Source of the DNA: CAZMCH01 sp964564735
Lineage (GTDB): Bacteria > Poribacteria > DTPJ01
Length of the DNA stretch: 29,712 bases
NCBI GenBank assembly: GCA_964564735.1
Contig: CAZMCH010000050.1
Location: forward strand, 1-29,712
Direction of reading: 5' to 3'
Position 1 is the stretch's first letter, and every line of letters starts with the position of its first letter. Positions 25,141 through 29,712 of the stretch are shown piece after piece. The notes beneath the pieces were generated by a model. It had not been told where the DNA came from and made no database searches. It saw only the letters and a list, made by a program, of their open reading frames with translations. Made by a program: the position numbers and the translations under genes.

Positions 25141-27306
25141 ATGAATAGCTCTCAAAAAATACCTTATGCAAGTGTCAAATTTTATAATGGAACGCCAACT
25201 TTTTTCCTAGATGGTGAACCAACATTCTATTCTGCATTATGGTTGACTACATTAACATCAGGGACTTGGAACGATACAGAATTAGTCAGGCGATATGCTG
25301 AAAATACTGACATACATATATACGCCTTTGATGTTGGCGAAGCATGGTGTGGACCAAATCAAAATAATTCAGGACATTTTGATTTTACTCCAATAGAGGC
25401 AAAATTCAATAATATCATCAATGCTGACCCAAAGGCGCGCTTTCATCTGCGTATCGGTTTAGAAAGAAACGCCCCTTGGTGGCAGGAACTCTATCCTCAG
25501 GAGTGCGAAGTTACATCAACAGGTATCCAATATCAACAGTCTTTTGCATCAAAGGTCTGGCGTGAGGAAGCAAAGGATTTTTTGAGAGCATTTGCAGAAC
25601 ATATAAGTAAAATAGGCATGTCTGAAAGAGCTATTGCATATCAAGTCGGTGCAGGGCATACAGGCGAATGGTGCAAGCGAAATTCTTCTATGGCAAATCC
25701 ATGTGGAGATTACAGCGAACCTATGAAAAGCCATTTCAGAAACTGGCTTTTAGAACATTATGGCAATGTTTCAGCACTAAGAAAGGCATGGAATAACGAT
25801 CTTGTTACATTCGAAAATGCAGAAGTGCCAACAGAAGCCCAGCAACTATATGCAATAAATTTCACATTCAGAGACCCAAAACAAGAGCAAAATGTAATTG
25901 ATTATTATCGATGCCTTGCAGAATTATGCGGAGATTTGGTTGTTGATTTTTGTCAGACAGCTAAATCCGCAACTGATGGAATGAGCATGGTTGGGGCATT
26001 TTATGGCTATATACTTGAAATGTCATGGAATTCGTGTTTCTTTTCAGAATGGGGCGAAAGATGGACAGAAGGAGATTATAGCACACTGCAGAGAAGCGGT
26101 CATCTTGGTTTGGGAAAGGTGCTAAAATCCCCTGATGTTGATTTTCTCGTAAGCCCTTATAGCTATGGATTTCGTGGTATTGGTGGACATGGTCCCAGCA
26201 TGTTGCCAACGGAGTCGGTTCGTCTTCATGGCAAATTATATATCTATGAAGAAGATTCACGCCTTCATGTTGGGCAATATCATACTACCTATGGCAGAGC
26301 AGATAATCCAGAACAAACTAAAGCTATTCTGCGCAGAAATTTCTCATATATCGTTACACATGGTCAAGGCGTATGGACTTTCCCTTATGAAGATGATGGA
26401 ATTTTTGATGAGATAAAATCTTTTAAGCAAAAAGGTGATTTTACAATCAAATCAGATAGATCATCTTTATCAGAAATCGCGGTTATCATTGATGATGAGA
26501 GTTTTATTTATGAATCAAATAACAACGGGCTTGATATTTCGCTAATATTTCATCAGCATTTACAGGGCTTGCCAAGAATAGGCGCGCCTTATGATGTATA
26601 TTTGCTTGATGATCTCCTGAGCGGAAAGCTAAAGTCTTATAAACTCTATATATTTCTTAATGCTTTTCGTTTGGACAAAGATCGCCGAAATAAGCTAAAA
26701 GCTGTTTTATGCAAGGATAACCATGTTGCTTTGTGGATTTATGCACCCGGCTATATTGACGAAGAGGCTTCTCTTGAAAATATGACAGATTTGATAGGAA
26801 TTAAGTTTGGTATGGGAAAACAACCCTGGAGTTCATTTAGTCATATAACGAATTTCAGCCATCCAATAACTAACGGACTTCCGCAGGATATATTCTGGGG
26901 GACAGAAAGGCTTATTTCACCACATTTTCATATTGAAGATAAAGAAGCGATAATATTGGGTCAGATAGTATATTCTCAAGGAAGTTGCGTCCCCGGAATG
27001 TGTGTCAAATCATTTCCAGAATGGACATCAGTATATATTGCATCGCCAAATATACCTGCATCTGTTTTGCGGGGCGTTGCAAAATTTGCCAATGTGCATA
27101 TCTATAGCGAAGATGGCGATATAATATATGTTTCTCAGAATCTTTTTGGTGTCCATACAATATCTGGTGGAATAAGGAAATTTAATTTGCCCAAAAAAGC
27201 AAAAAGAATATATGATATGTTCGATGAAAAAGAGATTATTTGCGATTCGGACAGCTTTCAGGTAGAACTCGCCCCAATATCATCAAGGCTTTTTTATATA
27301 GAATAG
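25141..27306 (+). CDS. GH42-like (beta-galactosidase-type) glycoside hydrolase
   Basis: A 721-residue clan-A type glycosidase-like protein. Residues ~10-400 form the catalytic barrel, opening with FFLDGEPTFYSALWL and containing AYQVGAGHTGEW (Glu176, candidate acid/base) and KLYIYEEDSR (Glu370 or 371, candidate nucleophile). Residues ~440-640 resemble the GH42 trimerisation (class I amidotransferase-like) domain (SEIAVIIDDESF, YKLYIFLNAFRLDKDRRNKL). The C-terminal ~60 residues form a small beta domain ending in LAPISSRLFYIE. No signal peptide is seen. ATG 25141 follows AGGAGG (25130-25135), which overlaps the UroD-like stop, so translation is likely coupled. The substrate is unknown; the family name does not guarantee galactoside specificity. 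Confidence 0.82.
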   Translation: MNSSQKIPYASVKFYNGTPTFFLDGEPTFYSALWLTTLTSGTWNDTELVRRYAENTDIHIYAFDVGEAWCGPNQNNSGHFDFTPIEAKFNNIINADPKARFHLRIGLERNAPWWQELYPQECEVTSTGIQYQQSFASKVWREEAKDFLRAFAEHISKIGMSERAIAYQVGAGHTGEWCKRNSSMANPCGDYSEPMKSHFRNWLLEHYGNVSALRKAWNNDLVTFENAEVPTEAQQLYAINFTFRDPKQEQNVIDYYRCLAELCGDLVVDFCQTAKSATDGMSMVGAFYGYILEMSWNSCFFSEWGERWTEGDYSTLQRSGHLGLGKVLKSPDVDFLVSPYSYGFRGIGGHGPSMLPTESVRLHGKLYIYEEDSRLHVGQYHTTYGRADNPEQTKAILRRNFSYIVTHGQGVWTFPYEDDGIFDEIKSFKQKGDFTIKSDRSSLSEIAVIIDDESFIYESNNNGLDISLIFHQHLQGLPRIGAPYDVYLLDDLLSGKLKSYKLYIFLNAFRLDKDRRNKLKAVLCKDNHVALWIYAPGYIDEEASLENMTDLIGIKFGMGKQPWSSFSHITNFSHPITNGLPQDIFWGTERLISPHFHIEDKEAIILGQIVYSQGSCVPGMCVKSFPEWTSVYIASPNIPASVLRGVAKFANVHIYSEDGDIIYVSQNLFGVHTISGGIRKFNLPKKAKRIYDMFDEKEIICDSDSFQVELAPISSRLFYIE

Positions 27307-27404
27307 CAAAGCCATCAGATATAAAGAAAAAGAAATACTGATAAATAGTTACAGATCGCATAGCCAAAGCTAATATATAGTTCATCTCGAAAAATACAAA
27401 ATAT

Positions 27405-27526
27405 ACGACTTGTGCTAATTATTTTTGTAACCTATTATTTTATCTAGGTTTATATAATTTCCAGCCTAAAAGGCTGGGCTACAAAGTGCCTTCAATACTT
27501 GATTTATGGGAACTAGCACAAGTCGT
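27405..27526. mobile_element. 122-bp MITE, copy B
   Basis: Same element as copy A, with perfect 13-bp terminal inverted repeats ACGACTTGTGCTA and TAGCACAAGTCGT and the same internal hairpin core (27457-27484). It is flanked by AAATAT at 27399-27404 and 27527-27532, a non-palindromic 6-bp target duplication that confirms transposition. It ends only 17 bases before the DUF6785 start codon, so it lies in that gene's leader or promoter region. Confidence 0.92.
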
Positions 27527-27543
27527 AAATATAGTAAAAAATC

Positions 27544-29454
27544 ATGAATGAAAACAACTCCAACAAAGATTCAATTCGCTGGTATACTATCGTTATTGGC
27601 ATAATACTCCTTCTAATAAATACCTACTGGATATTTATGGGAAGCGAGGTTTGGCATTCGACACAACTTACGATTGCATCGCTTTTTTTCAATGCGGTCT
27701 TTACTCTCTTAATACTCATTATCATTAATCTTGTTATACAGCGATTTGCACCAAATCACGCCCTTAGACAATCCGACCTATTAATGATCTACACAATGAT
27801 CGTCATGCTTTCAACAATAAGTGGTCATCCAATGATGGGCTACTTATTACCTGCAATTGAGCATCCGTTTTGGTTTGCAACTCAGGAAAACGAATGGGAA
27901 CAACTTTTTGGGAGTCATCTTCCGACATGGCTAGTTGTACATGATAGAGACGCCCTGCAAGGATATTTTGAGGGGAACTCAACCCTTTATACCATGAAGC
28001 ACCTTCAAGCATGGCTAATGCCTGTTTTGTCTTGGTCTGCATTTATAATTGCTCTTTGGCTTGTATTGATGTTTACAAGCGTTTTATTAAGAAAACAATG
28101 GATGGAAAACGAGAAACTCAGTTATCCAATCGTCCAATTGCCATTGGCAATGACATCAGACCCCAAAAGATTTTTTAAGAATAAGTTTATGTGGATAGGA
28201 TTCGCTATTGCAGGAAGTATTGATATATGGAACGGTTTTAGCTTTATTTTTCCGACATTACCAATGCTTCATGTAAAAAATCATTATATCGGACAATTTA
28301 GCTCAAGACCTTGGAACGCAATGGGCGGTATCAATACATCATTTTATCCGTTTGTTATCGGGATCATGTTTTTTACTCCTCTTGATCTATCGTTTTCATG
28401 CTGGTTTTTTTATGTCCTACAAAAATTTCAATGGATGTTTGCCAGCGTTTTTGGATTAAGAGATATATATCCCTATGAACAGTCGCTTGGGGCTTGGGTT
28501 GCTCTTGGTATTATTCCTCTTTGGATGGGACGAAGATTCTTTGTTCAAGTCATTCGCAAGATATTTGGTATGAAGAGTTCTGTTGATGATTCATTAGAGC
28601 CTGTAAGATACCGAACAGCTACATTTGGCATTATAGGGGGATTACTCTTTTTAGGTTTCTTCTGTTACCAAATGGGCATGTCTTGGTGGGTGATTCTAAT
28701 TTATCCTCTAATCTATTTTCCAATGGTGTTAGGCATAACAAGAGCAAGAGCAGAGATAGGACCTCCTGTCCATACGCTTATATATATTGACCCGGGGCGT
28801 GTGCTTGTTACTTTATTTGGCACTCGAAGTCTTGGCATTAATAATCTGACATCATTTACATTGCTTTATCCCTTTAATAGATGCTATCGTGCTAATCCAA
28901 TGCCAAGCGAACTTGAGGCTTTTCGTATAGCAGAACGCTCAGGCATCAACAGTAAAAAGCTAATGATGGGAATGGTATTAGCTATTGTATTGGGAGTTAT
29001 AGTAACATTTTGGGTATATTTGCACGTCCTTTATAAAATGGGCGCCGCTGGAAAGGCAAGAGGCTGGCTTGTTTATATGGGTTGGGAAACGTATAATCGC
29101 CTTCAATCATGGGTAACGGATCAAAGGATGCCCAACTATACAGAGTCATCAGTCATGTTAGGTGGATTTTTATTCACTTTGTTGCTTATGGTTATGAAGA
29201 TGAAATTTATTTGGTGGCCTTTTCATCCTGCAGGATATGTAATGGCAGCAGCGGAAGGATTAGGATATTTCTGGTTTGCTGTATTTGTTAGCTGGGCAAT
29301 AAAATTTGTAATAATGAAGTTTGGGGGTGCAAGAAATTTCCGCAAAACCGCACCTATATTTTTGGGACTCATACTAGGTGATTATACTTTTGGATGCTTG
29401 TGGAGTATAGTTGGATTAATATTGCAAATGCCAACCTATGGAGTCTGGCATTAA
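27544..29454 (+). CDS. DUF6785/DUF6784-type polytopic membrane protein
   Basis: A 636-residue inner-membrane protein with about 13 hydrophobic segments, the first at ~12-35 and the last at ~605-630. I recognise the family, annotated as DUF6785/DUF6784, by features such as LRQSDLLMIYTMIVMLS, SGHPMMGYLL, WMENEKLSYPIVQLPLAM, the RARAEIGPPVHTL loop and WWPFHPAGYVMA. It has been likened to OPT-type transporters, but I know of no assigned substrate. Its place after three carbohydrate-type genes suggests uptake of a saccharide or derivative (inference). The ATG has no good SD and the preceding DNA is the mobile element. No promoter is convincing, so expression might rely on sequences in that element or on read-through. 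Confidence 0.85.
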   Translation: MNENNSNKDSIRWYTIVIGIILLLINTYWIFMGSEVWHSTQLTIASLFFNAVFTLLILIIINLVIQRFAPNHALRQSDLLMIYTMIVMLSTISGHPMMGYLLPAIEHPFWFATQENEWEQLFGSHLPTWLVVHDRDALQGYFEGNSTLYTMKHLQAWLMPVLSWSAFIIALWLVLMFTSVLLRKQWMENEKLSYPIVQLPLAMTSDPKRFFKNKFMWIGFAIAGSIDIWNGFSFIFPTLPMLHVKNHYIGQFSSRPWNAMGGINTSFYPFVIGIMFFTPLDLSFSCWFFYVLQKFQWMFASVFGLRDIYPYEQSLGAWVALGIIPLWMGRRFFVQVIRKIFGMKSSVDDSLEPVRYRTATFGIIGGLLFLGFFCYQMGMSWWVILIYPLIYFPMVLGITRARAEIGPPVHTLIYIDPGRVLVTLFGTRSLGINNLTSFTLLYPFNRCYRANPMPSELEAFRIAERSGINSKKLMMGMVLAIVLGVIVTFWVYLHVLYKMGAAGKARGWLVYMGWETYNRLQSWVTDQRMPNYTESSVMLGGFLFTLLLMVMKMKFIWWPFHPAGYVMAAAEGLGYFWFAVFVSWAIKFVIMKFGGARNFRKTAPIFLGLILGDYTFGCLWSIVGLILQMPTYGVWH

Positions 29455-29712
29455 TCATAAACTCGTATATTTAAACATCAATTGTCTAGGAAATTCCCCA
29501 ATCTATATATTATTTCGATAATATTCTATCTAAAATCATATAGTCAAAAAGATAGACCCCTATCATAAGGTTTTTTCACCACTTAAAACCTTCATAAATA
29601 CGACTCCATGTCTGATGCTTTTACCTTCAGTCAATCATCAGCCTTTACTCAATCTATGACTGGATAACACGTATAGAAACTATGTAATAGTAACTCACTC
29701 AAAAAATCCAAT
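29455..29712. other. Downstream non-coding end of window
   Basis: No coding frame of quality is visible on either strand in these 258 bases. An inverted repeat AAGGTTTT (29567-29574) / AAAACCTT (29585-29592) with a 10-base loop lies about 110 bases after the last gene. It lacks a following T-run, so its role as a terminator is doubtful. Confidence 0.5.

Noticed and set aside
1..29712. tRNA, rRNA, CRISPR arrays, transposase or phage genes
   Set aside because: Intergenic stretches were read for T-loop-like motifs, regularly spaced repeats and transposase-like frames; none were convincing.

Overview
The window is an AT-rich bacterial chromosome segment (GC roughly mid-30s percent by eye) carrying 17 convincing protein-coding genes; all but one lie on the + strand. 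The best clue to the organism is the C-terminal sorting-type domain of the first gene, which contains NYPNPFNPETWIPY. This variant of the FlgD-like/T9SS-type tail is, in my knowledge, characteristic of Candidatus Poribacteria and relatives. The DUF4091, UroD-like and DUF6785 genes and the interspersed 'CTGGGCTACAA' repeats agree with that. This is an inference from family knowledge, not a database match. No rRNA, tRNA, CRISPR array, phage gene or transposase gene was seen.

Layout. (1) 1-4000: a secreted protein of about eleven Cys-paired 74-residue repeats with a FlgD-like tail, then a convergent GH46-like chitosanase. (2) 4018-13017: a probable operon under a near-consensus sigma70 promoter. 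It holds zwf (glucose-6-phosphate dehydrogenase), an exported gluzincin peptidase / TolB-like propeller / Omp85-like barrel protein overlapping the zwf end, a 1164-aa FG-GAP / HEAT / double-GNAT / SCP2 fusion, and an iron-dependent alcohol dehydrogenase starting at TTG. (3) 13018-13468: a 451-bp gap with inverted repeats, a textbook promoter (TTGACC-17 bp-TATAAT) and a structured-looking leader. (4) 13469-16957: two tandem CNNM/CorC-type membrane proteins and hisG, the last overlapping its neighbour. (5) 16961-17082: a 122-bp MITE inserted exactly at the hisG stop codon, followed by ligA and a GH4 glycosidase. (6) 20690-22247: a cluster of small hairpins, an orphan beta-class DNA methyltransferase and a 62-aa ferredoxin. 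(7) 22263-29454: a carbohydrate-type cluster of a DUF4091/GH123-like protein, a UroD-family protein (TTG start), a GH42-like glycosidase, a second copy of the 122-bp MITE, and a DUF6785-type polytopic membrane protein.

How the parts may work together. The GH4, DUF4091, UroD-like, GH42-like and DUF6785 genes look like a glycan uptake and degradation locus whose substrate cannot be read from sequence. The UroD-like protein plus a nearby small ferredoxin leaves room for a methyl-transfer or redox step, for example on a methylated sugar; this is a hypothesis. The most unusual single gene is the 8317-11811 fusion, which places an Eis-like acetyltransferase (GNAT-GNAT-SCP2) behind a cytoplasmic beta-propeller and HEAT/sandwich scaffold. 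The best-supported mobile feature is the MITE pair: two 122-bp copies, three differences, 13-bp terminal inverted repeats and 6-bp target-site duplications.
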